Shown piece after piece: positions 21,899 to 33,084 of a stretch of 64,000 nt of DNA. The first letter of the stretch is position 1. Each line of letters opens with the position of its first letter. Where the stretch lies: positions 39,638,611 to 39,702,610 of the forward strand of contig CM056582.1 of the NCBI GenBank assembly GCA_029721435.1, given 5' to 3'. The notes beneath the pieces were generated by a model that saw only the letters and a list, made by a program, of their open reading frames with translations, was not told the DNA's origin and searched no databases. The translations under genes were made by a program, and so were the position numbers. Source of the stretch: Gymnothorax reevesii (taxonomy: Eukaryota; Chordata; Actinopteri; Anguilliformes; Muraenidae).

Positions 21899-23867
21899 TT
21901 AACCCCTCTGCGCAGATGTGGACATCTGCAGACATGGAGCTGTTCTATTTATGCTAACAGTTACACTATTCTATCAGTAACGACACGCCCGAAGCGGTTA
22001 TTGAAGATTCGCAAGCAAGCCCAGCCTGTTACGAATTTAGAATATAAACGAGTTAAGTCCCATCTCTATTTCCCAGGAATTGTATGAAATAACTCCTCAG
22101 CCAAGCCTGATCTGCAAACTGCCTTTTATATTTGCCCATAATATGTACCCTGTAGACCTTTGTTGCCACCAGTCCAGCTATAATAGGCTAAAGCAGGGGT
22201 TCCCAAACTCGGTCCTAGGGTCCCACTGTGTCTACTGGCTTTTGTTACAGCCACAATAGGCCTTTTGCAGTAAGCAGGTCACGTGACCATTCTCCCATAG
22301 CAACAAGTCTCTGGTGGGCAAGCAAACCAGACATTCCTTGACAACGCTAAGTGCTTGACTGACCAAGAGTGTAATACCTACAATATAGAGGCTGTTTATG
22401 TAATTATTCTTTAAGTTCGCGACTTCTCCTTCCAGATATAGCTAGAAGAAGCATTGACTATTAGTTGTAGCTAATTTTTGAGACGAAAGAAGGAGTGGAG
22501 GCGAGTTATAGAGGCTGATTGCTTTGCATTCGGTGGACGCGACACGCCAAGATGGCGGTGTTCTCAGGTATGTTTACTACCATTTAAACACTTGTGTTTA
22601 TACCGCAAATCGTCCTGCATTTTGGCTTTGTTTCCTTACAAGAAATGTGAAGAAATAAGCACAATATAAATGTTGGGCTTTTAAACATCATGGAATGCAT
22701 AGCCATTTTCCTCACAGTGGTTCAAAATGGAGAAAGATCTCTCTGGGCTGAAAACTTATTATTTAAAAAACTAAGAGCTTGTTAATTCTGCGATTTTATA
22801 TGTGGCTAGAATGAAAACCAGCATACACACTGGGTCCCCAGGACTGAGTTTGGAAACCTCTGGGTTAAAAGTATCGCAATTAAATAGTGAAATTTAAAAA
22901 AAAAAAACAGCTTTAAAATTCAACGTGGTATTGAAACTATATCATTCAACAATTAATTGTCATCAGATATTAAAAACACATGATTCTCTACCCTTGAATT
23001 ACATATACATTCAACCCTAGATGAATTCAGTGGTTCCTTACAACCGCATACAATGCTTCTGTCTCTCTAATGCTTGCTTAGGTGTATCTGCATGAAGCGC
23101 AGTTAAAGTTCACACCCACTTGAACTGTAACCCGGGAATGATCAATTGATTGATCCAATTCCAGATAGTATAAACTTTATACGGTAATTGAAAGACTTTG
23201 ATTGGACCCTCGGAAAAAAACTTTTTTTTTTGTGCCGAGGCTACGTATACGCAAAGGAAGTCTGATACCAACTTGGATGATAGGAGTTATTCCGAATTCA
23301 ATGTGGTGACGTTTTAGAATTTATACCACATTCAACAAAATCGAATGCCTAGGTTTTTTGTTTGTTTAAATTGAGAACAGCTCCAGGACTTAGGTAAAGC
23401 CCCTTCTATGTTCTATGCAATGATTCTGTTCAAGCTAGAATAGCATATTGCCTGTGTTTTCCTGATTGTGGAATGTCTGTTTGGTTAAAATGAGGTGTAT
23501 ATCAGATATTACTGTGTTCATGAGTTATACTTGCTTCTTATACAGGGTTCTCCACTATAGTAAATGGCAGGCCGCCATTCAGAGTGACTGATAGAGCAAT
23601 GGTCACCCGTTGATGATACATGTGCTCCTTCAGAACCCTGTGCCGCCCGGTCCAAAAAAAAAAGAGAAAAAACCGAGAAATTAGGAAGTACGGGGGAAAA
23701 AAATAATGAAAAGAAACAGTAATACGATGGAATTATTTAAATGTACAAACCTTTTGTTTGATTTAAGCCATTGTCCCCCTCTCTGTGAAGCTCAAATCTT
23801 GAACTATAAAGCCTGAAATAAGGTTATGCATAGATAGCTATATTTAGCTTCTGCGCAAAGGGGTTAA
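21899..23867. mobile_element. piggyBac-like non-autonomous element, copy 2
   Basis: TTAA is present at both edges (21899-21902 and 23864-23867). The ends are inverted, TTAACCCCTCTGCGCAGA at the left against CTGCGCAAAGGGGTTAA at the right. TTAA target duplication is the signature of piggyBac. Length is 1969 bp including a nested hAT-type element (22194-22862). No transposase frame is visible, so it depends on a source element. It shares several homologous blocks with 9049-13436. Confidence 0.75.
22194..22862. mobile_element. hAT-type element nested in piggyBac-like copy 2
   Basis: The left end CAGGGGTTCCCAAACTCGGT and right end 'actgagtttggaaacctctg' are inverted matches continuing inward over about 40 bp ('ctactggctttt' against 'aaaaccagcata'). 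The flanking octamers GGCTAAAG and GGTTAAAA agree at 6 of 8 positions, consistent with a decayed hAT 8-bp duplication. Inside, at 22552-22567, a start codon in good context is followed by a splice-donor sequence. Confidence 0.7.
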
Positions 23868-24466
23868 AAATGGTCTGGCCTGGGGTTCATATTGTCCAAA
23901 AACAATCTCCTGTCAGTGATTGTGCAGGCTGACGCACCCGTTGTTACCACATGAAAAATAAGTTTATTGTATACCACCAATCAGGCCCTTGATATGTTCA
24001 ATGAGGTCTGCTTTAAATAGAACACAACAAATACTTGGATTTGAGTGCAGGTACCGAAGCAAAGGTTAGGTAACTGCTGCCCTAATGTCTCCCTCAACCC
24101 CATTTGAGCAGTTTAAATTTGCAGGACAGAGGTGGAAACAGGGATACACAACCTAACTCCGCAGGAGCTTAAGCCAGAATGTACAGATCGATCCACCACT
24201 TCAGAGAGAAGCTGCACCAGGGGTCGCAAAGGCCCAACAGGGTTGCTCAAATGTATGCGTGTGCCCTGCAGGACTGCTGTGAAGGGCGGGCAAACTGTCT
24301 CTGTGGCACAGACCGGAAGGACAAACTGACAAACCTGATGCATAGGATGGAGGGGTGGAGGGACAGACAGAAGCAACGCAGTCAAGAGCACAGAGCAGCA
24401 GTATCTTAAGCAGCAGAAATGGGACACACAGGCCGCAGCAGCTGGAAGCGAGTCAGTGTTACTTAC
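23868..24466 (-). other. usp54 intron, GC-rich part next to the exon
   Basis: Non-coding on the minus strand: the GTAAGT donor at 24466-24461 opens the intron. Overlapping open frames on both strands at 24113-24487 reflect base composition rather than a gene I can identify. Confidence 0.5.
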
Positions 24467-24589
24467 ACACAGCCTGGTTACAAGCACCCAGCGCCGCAGC
24501 CAGATCCGAGCCCTGCTCTAGACACAGGGACTGCTCTAACAGAGAGTCTGCCTCAGCGAGACACAGCTCAAAACTGTTCCCCATCCTTC
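24467..24589 (-). CDS. usp54: usp54 exon (FELCLAEADSLLEQSL... block)
   Basis: 123-bp exon on the minus strand, phase 1 in and phase 1 out. Acceptor ATTCACAG|GAAGG, donor GCTGTGT|GTAAGT (consensus). The translation RMGNSFELCLAEADSLLEQ then SLCLEQGSDLAAALGACNQA has the helical pattern of the conserved USP54 block FERSLQEAESVFEE..., as remembered, and fits directly between the DELQQQG exon at 31 kb and the KLRLAMHEG exon at 14 kb. The segment may be a MIT-like helical hairpin, an inference from its pattern only. Low similarity in places suggests fish-specific divergence. Confidence 0.82.
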
Positions 24590-24989
24590 CTGTGAATCAG
24601 ACACCAAGGCAATGGGGGCATCACTGTGAGCAGGGTGCAGGAATGAGCACGTACGCCAGCCCACTCACAGCCAGGCCCCTGCACACAAACCTCTGCAAGC
24701 CCTGGAAAAACTGCCCACCGCAGCTCCCAAAGCGAAGTCCCACAGCCCTGCCCACTCGCATTTGGTTCCCATACCAATAGTATATGCCATTACATCATGC
24801 GCCAAATAAATGTAGTGATATATCTGTGCTCTGATGCTTGTGCATGTTTTTGCATATCTATGTATGTGGTAATGTCTTCCTGCAAGTCACAATAAATATA
24901 TCTCAGTGCCTCTGGACCTCAAGCGAGCCCAGCCTCATCTCGATGCCTCACATAGTGATGCTACTCGACTAACTGTCAATATACAACGC

Positions 24990-25105
24990 AAAAGGGGGCT
25001 TTTGGTGCCCTTATTTGATGGGAGTCAAAACTGAACCCTACCCACAAACCCCTAAACCAAACCCTGACATTAAGCATCAGATAAGGACACCAAAAGCCTC
25101 CTTTT
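24990..25105. repeat. Foldback element, 25-bp arms
   Basis: 24990-25014 and 25081-25105 are near-perfect inverted copies (core 'gcttttggtgcccttat'). The loop of about 65 bp is C/A-rich. Probably a tiny MITE. Confidence 0.65.
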
Positions 25106-25173
25106 TTGTGGGTCAGGTAGCATCACTATATGAGGAGTTGGGATGATAATGCTTTGCTTAAACCTCTTACTTT

Positions 25174-25371
25174 GGGTGCTTTCACACCAGGGACCCGTAC
25201 CTTGCTAACTAATTAAGGGGATACCACCACTTACTGTATCGGAATGTTTACATATGCAAGTGTACTCATGTATGGAATGACTTGACTAATGTGAAAGCTG
25301 ACTGGCGGGGGCAAAAGGGTGGGGGTGGGGGCGGGGGATGGAGGGCGGTTGTACCTAATGTGAAAGCACCC
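25174..25371. mobile_element. MITE with GGGTGCTTTCACA ends
   Basis: GGGTGCTTTCACAC at the left and TGTGAAAGCACCC at the right frame 198 bp with a G-rich patch. No coding, no clear target duplication. Confidence 0.6.
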
Positions 25372-27415
25372 TGAGAAGGCAGTAAGTACTGACCAGAAAT
25401 ACCTTTATATGTCATCCCGAATATGATCGTGGACAGCAGGTCACCTGATTCATCCTGTTTGATGACTCCCCACTTGCGTCCTTAGTACAATTGAACTTAG
25501 CATAAGAATGGCAGAACATACCATTGTCCTTCATCAACTTTCATAGCTACTACGACAAATCAGCTGCAACCTGCATGTCCTCTGACCAGGCCCTCCACAT
25601 TCGCTCATGAGTTGCTCAGCAGTGCCTGCAGTTACCAGCCCAATCTTCTTCATTCATTCAGTCTCTATACCTCTCTTCAACCATCTCTCTGTCTCCCTCT
25701 TTTTTGTTCCATATCTCATGCATTTCAACGTGCAGGTATTCAGCAAATTACATGGATTGTACCATACATTTACAAGGAGTAAATCCAAACAGTACTGTAG
25801 TTTGTAACACAACTAAACTTAGGACCATCATAAACATAAAATCTAGTTATCTCAACAATCACCTTATTCGCAAATCACTAAACAGGTGCCATACTCAGAA
25901 AGACAGCATTTTATTATTGGACCTTAGCGCAAATTCAATCGTTAAGACTCTCTTATTCACACTAATATAAGCTGTGCATCCGGCTCTTCTGCGGGATCCA
26001 GTCACAAACCTGGCAGAACTTTTATATAACCCAATTGTCTCCAACCAGATGTTGATATGCTCGTTTGACTGAGCAGCACAACACTTCATTTGCCCATTAG
26101 ATGCTGAAAATACTAAGATGCATTGTATTTTCAACAACTGATTCGCTGAAGAGCAATTACTGAAGGACAGCTCAAGTCGAGGTAGAGCCTGCAAACCTGA
26201 ATATGAAGTATGCTAAGTATTTCCAATTTAGCCTATGGTTGCACTGAATTCTAGGTGTAGTTCAAGTGGTATAGCATCAGCATGTCGTGCTTGCTTGCGC
26301 ATGTGAGAGGCATCCTCAAAGCCTCCTAACATTGGGACAACTTAAAACGCTTGATGTGAAAAATGCTCAACACATTTTAAAATACCAGTTATAAGGATTA
26401 AGGATACTTCCCATCCTTAAATGTGATTGGCTGAGCCGCGTTCCATGCTTGTATAAAATTACTGTAACCCACTGTATTCTGAGGCAGACCGCAGCACAAA
26501 ATATCCCTGCGCACAACCACCTACTCGGCGCTGTAGTGACTCGTTAGGTTACGTCTTTTAGCTCGCTAATTTTGTACAATGTTAGCAAAGTTTAGCCTTT
26601 TAACCCACTAACCAGCTGACTATCTATCTAGCTAGTTATTGCACTACAGAGTTCGATGTCATTTTAGCTTGCTAGCTACATTGCTAACTAGCTCGCTATT
26701 TAAATTTTTGTGATAAAATTGATGATTTTCTTTGTTGTGTGTTTATTTTATGGGCGATGTGTAGGGTAGCCACATCAATTGTAGTGAACACTAGCTAGTT
26801 GACAAGCTGGCTAGCAATCTAATGCAGAATTCAACATATTTTCCTGGACACTGGCAAGTGTGGAGGACAAAAATCAATCTTGTTCCCTACTCTCGCTGTT
26901 GGTTGTAATGATATGGCCGATCAGCGCGAGTTGAGAACTAGGAAACTCGAAAACCGAAACGAACGTAAAATTATTTAACGGGGCCTTCGGGAGACCGGGG
27001 GAGACATTACAAATAGGCTCCGCTGCGCGTCGTGCCTTAGAAAGCCCCTCCACCATTATAAAATCACTGTAACCCACTGCTTCTCGGGACTTATTCCTTT
27101 AATGTAGCAGGTAGCTATCATTAATAGCTGTTTTGTAGAACTACATACTGTATGTCCCAAAGCTTGAGAACACAGAAGGGAAATTTTCAATTATTGATTA
27201 TGCATTCTCTGAGTATAAGTTAATTAGTTCTAACCCTTGCTAAAATCATAGCTCCAGACTCAAAACCTTCCAAGATAATACCTGTCCTTCGGCACTAACT
27301 GTATGCAAAAGCTTAAAAATAACTTTTGAGGGAAATTGTAAGAATACTAACTAAGCGCTTTCTATGGTAATCCAGTCAAGCAGCACTAGGATCACGTCAA
27401 CAACAGTTTATTTAT
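25372..27415. other. No gene; one 600-bp-spaced direct repeat
   Basis: A 23-bp word ending 'ctgtaacccactg' occurs at about 26452-26475 and again at about 27057-27080. The region between has CTAG-rich text near 26600-26830 and a GC-richer patch near 26920-27050. This could be the flanks of an unnamed repeat. No coding exon is recognised. Confidence 0.4.
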
Positions 27416-27679
27416 GCTCAGCGCCATTAAAAACGCACCGGTGAGGTATGTACTGTATTTGTGGCAAACTGAAGAATCCATTGATTTTCATAGCTTTTCC
27501 AGTGAGGCACGAGTTGAAATACAGAAAAGCGTGTGGTATTGTAATCCTGACACTCGCCACATGAATGCGCCAAGCACTTCAGTAATAACAAACATTGAGC
27601 TATTTGTGATGTGTACCGTGACACTTGACTTGTTCTTTTGGGTGTGGTCAATAGCCTACATAAAGCCAACAAAAGACGA

Positions 27680-27835
27680 AAAATGCTACTCTATCAAGAA
27701 AATGGAAAGGCTTGTGATACAGGAGAGAGAAAAAGAGCCTTTGGCATATTACGGGCAGATCTCAGCCGCCGAGAGATGGTGCGTCATTTGCACTGTCACC
27801 GTTTAACAATCAGTCAGCTGTCTATCCAAGAATGA
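27680..27835 (+). pseudogene. Tc1-like transposase N-terminus, left arm
   Basis: Reads MLLYQENGKACDTGERKRAF, GILRADLSRREMVRHLHCH, LTISQLSIQE then a stop. This is the first helix-turn-helix of a Tc1-like transposase. Sequence after it follows the inverse of the right arm but without an open frame. Confidence 0.75.
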
Positions 27836-28301
27836 AACACAGGCACTGTCACTGACTGACCCCGCTTAGGGCAGCCATGAGTGACGATGACAGCTTGAGC
27901 CCCACATGTGGTTACAGCCTGTATGTGACAGATTTCCGACAGCAACCAAAACGGATCATGAGATGAAGGGTCCGAGGCGATTGAGGGTGAGCGCAAGTAC
28001 CATTTGACTTCTACGTGAGCAAAAAATTTGTGCACACGGCCCCTACAGAAAACCCAGTTTTTGCCCATCATCAGAAGTAGTAACTCTTCATTTCTGACTG
28101 TGGGCATCTGCCTCTGTGTAATTTTTTGGCACTTTATTTCCATTTTTCTGTCTGAGAATGAAAAACAGGGACTGTCGCTGACCAGTCACGGTAAGGGCAG
28201 CCATGCATAAAAGGGCAAAAACTGGGTTTTCTGTAGGGCCCGTTTGTACGCATGTGTTGTTCACATAGATGGCGTCAAACGGTACTTGCTCTCACCCTCA
28301 A

Positions 28302-28601
28302 TCATCCCGGGCCCCTCATCTCATTATCAGTTTGGGTTGCTGTCCGGAATCTGTCACGTACAGGCTGTAACCAGATGTGGCGCTCTTGAGCTGAAATCTT
28401 CACTCCAAGCTGCCATGAGCAGGGTCGGTCAGTGACAGTGCCTGTGTTCCATTCTCGGATAGACAGCTGACTGATTGTTGAACGGTGACAGTGCAAATGA
28501 CGCACCACCTGTCGGTGGCTGAGATCTGCCCGTAACATGCCAAGGGCTCTTTTTCTCTCTCCTGTGACACAAGCGGTTCCATTTTCTTTATGCAGTAGCA
28601 T
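28302..28601 (-). pseudogene. Tc1-like transposase N-terminus, right arm
   Basis: 100 codons open: ERKRALGMLRADLSHRQVVR, HLHCHRSTISQLSI, GTVTDRP, ISAQERHIWLQPVRDRFRTA. These are the two DNA-binding helix-turn-helix units of a Tc1-like transposase; the catalytic DDE half is absent. It mirrors the left arm. Confidence 0.82.
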
Positions 28602-28913
28602 TTTCAGTTTTTTTTGTAGGCTTGATGTAGGCTATTGACCACACCAAAAAGAACAAGTCAAATGTCACTGTACACATCACAAACAGCACAATGTTTGTTA
28701 TTACTGAAGTGCACGTGGTGCGCGTCAGGATTACAATACCACGCGCTTTTCTTTATTTCCTCTTGTGCCTTTCTGTAAAAGCAATGAAAATCAATGGATT
28801 CTTCAATTTGCTGCAAATACAGTACATACCTCACTGGTGCGTTTTTAATAGTGCTGAGTATACATTCGTCAGTAGCTTGAATTGTAATGAAGTCCCCAGT
28901 CACAAATGCCTCA

Positions 28914-29122
28914 TTAAACCCCTTTGTGCAGATTTAGACGCCGGCGTCCACAAATTCTGAAATTTACTTGCAAAAAATTTCCTTAATTGAATTTAGAAAT
29001 GTCTTGCTTCACTGAAATAATTTTCCACAGTCTCTGACACAAATGGTGAGTTAGAAAGCCTAAATAAGCTCATGCACAGCAGGAGAAATAGGCATAATTT
29101 GTATTCTGTGCAAAGGGGTTAC
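28914..29122. mobile_element. piggyBac-like MITE
   Basis: Left end TTAAACCCCTTTGTGCAGA, right end 'tctgtgcaaaggggtta', about 209 bp. The ends match those of the elements finishing at 13436 and 23867, so it is a small relative. The right TTAA has decayed to TTAC. Confidence 0.65.
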
Positions 29123-29312
29123 GATTCCATTTGATATCCAGAGAATGACAGTTGGGGGCGTAAGATGCTGCTATCAGCACCAAAATGCTGTCCATGCTAT
29201 ACTCTAATTTATGTTCAGTCAATTACACATTGAAATCAAAAACCACTCTCCCCTGATTAAAATTAAATTACTTTTGAATTAATCCCTATTTCAAAGGGCT
29301 TGAGCTGCTGTA

Positions 29313-30819
29313 CAGTGCTGTGAAATGGCACTTGCCCATTTAGTTACTAAATTAATTTACTTATTTAAATGTATTAATTTAATGAATTAACTTAAAAATT
29401 GGAGAAATTTCACCAGTTACAGACAGGCATGACTATTGCCAGACCTGCTTAATTTTAAGATGACTTAAACAGAGCCTGTTTCGCAATGTGAAGTAGGCAA
29501 AAAACCAGCATATGATGCTGTGATCTAAAGAATTCCAAGAATAGATGAGACACAAAATTGTGACATCCATCAGGCTGGAATGAAGTAATGAAGCCATTTC
29601 TGAGGGACCCCAGCAAAGTACAGTGACAGCCATTCTTGACTAATGCAGAATACTTGGAACAGTGATCAACCCTGCCAAGAGGGGCAAGCCTACCAAAATG
29701 TCTGCAAAAGCACATTGAGGATTCGTCCAGGAGGTCATCGAAGAACCCAGAACTACTATCCTAAGAACTGCAGGCCTCACTTGCCTCAGTAAAGGTCAGT
29801 AATTATGATTCCACAATAAGACCGAGACAAAAATGGGCAAAAATGGTGTCCGTGAGAGAGCTGCGCGGCAAAAACTACTGCCGATGAAAACAAGGCTTTC
29901 TCACATTTACAAAAAAAAAATCCTGTTTACCCCCAAGAATTTTAGAATAATATCTAACCCTTTAACTGCCTGCTCCCTTTTGGTCAAGCACAGTTTGAGT
30001 CGCTGGATAAAATTGAGAGATGTGTTGAACTGATGACGCCTTTTCCAATAATCATTTGCAGTCTGCAATGCTGAAAAAAAAAAATCTGATCTGTTAAGTT
30101 CAACACATCTTTCAATTAGAAATAGTGACTCAGAATGTGCCCTGCCAAAAGGTTGAGCAGGCAATTAAAGGGTTAAGGGACTGATGAGGCTATAGTGGAA
30201 ATATTTGGAAGACATGGGTCCTATTAGAACTGCCATAAAGCTAACATAGCCTTCCACGATAGGAGCATCATATCAACAGTCAAACCCCATGGTGGCGGCG
30301 CGATGGTCTAGGGCTGCGTTTCTGCTTCATGAACTGGGTCACACAAGCCACCTCTAAATGGCTCAAAAGAAACAAAATGAAGGGTTTGGAGCGGCCGAGT
30401 CATCTCAAATTGAGATGCAGTAGTATGACCATAAAAAGGCAGTCCATGCTCAGAGACCCTCAAATGAAGCTGTATTAAAACAATTTTGCAGAACAGAGTG
30501 GGCCAAAATCCTTCCACAGTGATGTGACAGACTCAGTGCCAATCATGGCAAAAGTCTGCTTGCAGTTGTTGTCGCCAAGGGAGGCACGACCACTGACTAG
30601 GTTGGGGGAGTTTTTTTTTTTTTCTCATGGGTGGTATAGGTTTTCAATAACTCCTTTCCAACAGGCAATGAAATTATCATTTAAAAGTTGCATTTTGTGT
30701 TTCCTGAAATTGTCTACGTCTTACATTAAAATTAGTTGGATGATTGGAAACATTTAAATCTGACCCACAACCGAGAATAAACAGCACAGAGAAGAGGGAA
30801 ATACTTTTTCACAGCACTG
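29313..30819. mobile_element. Tc1-like element F, old copy
   Basis: CAGTGCTGTGAAA at the left and TTTCACAGCACTG at the right, each beside TA (29311-29312 and 30820-30821), border 1507 bp. This end and length are typical of a common fish Tc1-like family. The interior is strongly decayed. Confidence 0.82.
29740..30600 (+). pseudogene. Tc1-like transposase F, heavily decayed
   Basis: Plus-strand frames still show pieces such as TVKPHGGGAMV before a stop (the conserved GGxxMVWG region) near 30280-30310. The following pieces fit a Tc1-like C-terminus but carry many stops. No continuous frame longer than a few dozen codons remains, so limits are approximate. Confidence 0.5.
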
Positions 30820-31063
30820 TACACTTCGGCAAGTGGCGCTTTTAACTACTGGCAGATCTCCTCTGTTGATCTAAAAAATGTGATGATTTTGAAAGTAAAT
30901 AAAAATATTCTCCCCAAGGAAGATGACAGTCTTCCATATTTAAAGTTCTACCTTTGTTCTTGCACATTGCCATTCATTTGCTAACATTTCTCTCAGTTTC
31001 TGCCTGTAACTCAGCCATTGTATCTGCCCCGTTTCCTCTTGGGGGAGTTGGTGCGGCGTTTAC

Positions 31064-31225
31064 CCTGCTGCTGCAGCTCATCCAGGTCCATGAACTTGCT
31101 GGGTTTGGGGTTGAACCCTACAGCCATCTCTCTCTCCTTTTCCCTCTCTCTCTGCATCTCCTGCTGCTGTGCACGACGCGCCACTTCCTCCTGCAGCTCG
31201 TCCAGTTCACTGCGGCCTTCACCTG
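31064..31225 (-). CDS. usp54: usp54 exon ([14 protein letters not shown]... [16 protein letters not shown] block)
   Basis: 162-bp exon on the minus strand; acceptor GCGCGTACAG|CAGGTG, donor CAGCAGG|GTAAAC. It reads [20 protein letters not shown], a strongly charged coiled-coil-like helix, then [20 protein letters not shown] recognise this block as a highly conserved USP54 segment. It enters in phase 1, fitting the exon ending at 48349, and leaves in phase 1, fitting the exon starting at 24589. The acceptor is of NAGNAG type (CAGCAG), so a 159-bp form starting at 31222 with one residue less is possible. The usual pyrimidine tract is replaced by a TG repeat. Confidence 0.9.
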
Positions 31226-31234
31226 CTGTACGCG

Positions 31235-31258
31235 CACACACACACACACACACACACA
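31235..31258. repeat. (CA)12 microsatellite at a splice acceptor
   Basis: A perfect (CA)12 lies 10 bp upstream of the usp54 exon on the minus strand, where it reads (TG)12. Confidence 0.97.
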
Positions 31259-31589
31259 AAGTACGCACGGAGCCACACATGTGGAGAGGGAGGAACACGT
31301 ACACCATATAAGAGGAACGCATATAACCAAATTTACGCAGACAGAAATAGAGGTGCGCATATGATATATTCAGGATTGCCTTCCCAGACTAAAAACCCAC
31401 TATTATTAAATTAGCAGGCTATATCAATATCAAGTTCTCTGAATTGCTGTGCTTGGGAAATGACTTTGTCCACAGCAGACAGGTCAGGTTGCATACCTGA
31501 TTTATTCTACTCAAGCGGTAATCAGAAATTTCCATTTTTGATAGTCACTCCCACAAAAATGATAGAACACTAAACATGTAGGGATACAT

Positions 31590-32548
31590 TGGGACAAGAT
31601 ATCACTCCACTGTTAATTTAGATGTTTCATGGGAAGTTAAAAAGGTCTCTTCAAAAACAAAAATTTTCAATTTTAGGATAGCAAACTTTGACAGGATGCA
31701 CTCATATCTAAGTGAAATAAAATGGGAGCCACTCCTGGACTGTGAGTCTGTAAATGAGATGTGGGAAAGATTTACTTGATTCACCATGTTAATTAATCCC
31801 AGAGGTGGCCAAAAGTAAGCTGACAAAGCAGAATCCTCAGTGGATGACCACAGCCATTTGTATTTTAGGGAAAAGAGGAATCTTTATAATATGTACATAA
31901 AGGATAACACTGAGAACACTAAGGCTGAATACTGTAAAATGTGGGCTGTGGTCAAAAAAGAGCTGAGGAATGCTAGAAGACTGTATGAAAGACAAATTGC
32001 AGAGGGTGCAAAAACTAGCCCTAAACGCTTCTTTCAGTACTGTAGCAGAAAAAGGAAAGTCAAAGAGCAGGTTAAGTGCATATATAATATATATTGATCG
32101 CTGCTATATAATAACAAGGATATTGCAGATACCTTGAACAGTAACTTTGTTGAGATTTTTACCTCAGAGCGGGTTTTTATTCGGCCAGAGGGCATGTCCA
32201 ATGCTCTAGATTATTTAACGGAAATTGAGGTTAGGGATAACTAAGTATTAGACAAGTTGAATAAACTAAAGGCAGATAAGGTGGCGGATCCTGATGGCTT
32301 CTATCCTAGAGTGCTCAGGGAAGTTAGTGAGATCATTTTTAAGCCGCTATCCGCCACCCTCAGACGGTCTTTAGAAACTGGAGAAATACCAAATGATTGG
32401 AAGCAGGGCAATATAATTCCAATGTATAATAAAGGGGACCGTGCTGAGCCAGGGAATGACAGGCCAGTCAGTTTAACTTGCATTGCATGCAAAATACTGG
32501 AATCTATCATAAAAGATGAGCTGGACTTATTTCCAGCTAGGTACGCGT
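31590..32548 (+). mobile_element. CR1-like LINE, 5' half of a split copy
   Basis: Begins in the endonuclease C-terminus (a nucleotide block matching the 'cttgggacaagtgatcactc' region at 52660) and runs through the linker into the reverse transcriptase. It breaks at about 32548 and resumes at about 34476. Jockey-superfamily LINEs of this type are frequent in fish. Confidence 0.75.
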
Positions 32549-32553
32549 CCTAA
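31840..32553 (+). pseudogene. CR1-like LINE linker and RT fingers
   Basis: Two open pieces lie in different phases. 31840-32097 reads LRNARRLYERQIAEGAKTSP, KRFFQYCSRKRKVK (the EN-RT linker). 32257-32553 reads KADKVADPDGFYPRVLREVS, IPNDWKQGNIIPMYNKGDR and NDRPVSLTCIACKILESIIKDEL, the classic RT fingers blocks. Stops separate them. This is a dead fragment. Confidence 0.8.
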
Positions 32554-32940
32554 AATCTTAAATTAAAAATCTTTAATTAAATTAAAATCTGAAAGGACGC
32601 AGTACACTTTCTATCCATGCATCCCAGGGACGTACCTCATTTTTTCCATGAAAAACGATACATCAACGATATTTTCACAAAAGCCTTTTAAGGTTTATAC
32701 GCAGATAACTTTCTTAATTGCGCGTTTAGCATGAGTTTAATTTTAATCACAGTTTCACGAGGAGCAACTGTTCGAGGGTGTCTAAATATTTTAACGCCTG
32801 CGGTCAAATAACAAAAAAAATAATGCATGTATTCGCTTTGACTTTGAATGTAATCTTTCAAGCGAAAAACTTGTTTCGCGTCCAGTGTGAAAGCGGTTTT
32901 AGTCTGAAATGATGTACAGCGATACACCAAAATAAACAAT

Positions 32941-33084
32941 GCACTGTCAGAAGAGAAACAGGTGCGAATAACCCTAAGATTTTTGGCGAGTGGCCGTTTC
33001 CTGCAAGTCACTGGCGATACCATTGACATGAGCACAGTATCTCGGACAGTGGATCGAGTTGTCAACGCACTGATTAAACGTTGA
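32941..33084 (+). pseudogene. Harbinger (HARBI1-like) N-terminal fragment
   Basis: Reads ALSEEKQVRITLRFLASGRF, LQVTGDTIDMSTVSRTVDRV, VNALIKR then TGA. The LRFLASG...STVSR helix-turn-helix block is diagnostic of PIF/Harbinger transposases. The catalytic part is absent here. A related TIR word 'gcgaaaaacttgtttcgcg' lies at 32862-32880, upstream. Confidence 0.75.

Larger units (their letters stand above)
27416..28863. repeat. Giant inverted repeat built from two Tc1-like halves
   Basis: The left arm (about 27416-28067) and the right arm (about 28210-28863) are inverted copies of roughly 650 bp each. Examples: 'aaaaacgcaccggtgaggta' against 'tacctcactggtgcgttttt', and 'gggcagatctcagcc' against 'ggctgagatctgccc'. 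The spacer is about 140 bp. Each arm, read inward, encodes the start of a Tc1-like transposase. The two halves therefore converge, forming a foldback structure that could make a long hairpin RNA from either strand. Confidence 0.85.

Noticed and set aside
23543..23642. Small hAT with CAGGGTTCT ends
   Set aside because: Ends of nine bases are inverted, but no 8-bp duplication is present and the length is about 100 bp; could be chance.
24113..24780. Open frames on both strands (up to 141 codons) suggesting a separate gene
   Set aside because: They overlap the usp54 exon at 24467-24589 on the opposite strand and reflect GC-rich composition. I recognise no family in them.
30954..31414. Several overlapping open frames on both strands
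   Set aside because: They are extensions of the usp54 exon through the CA repeat or its opposite strand.
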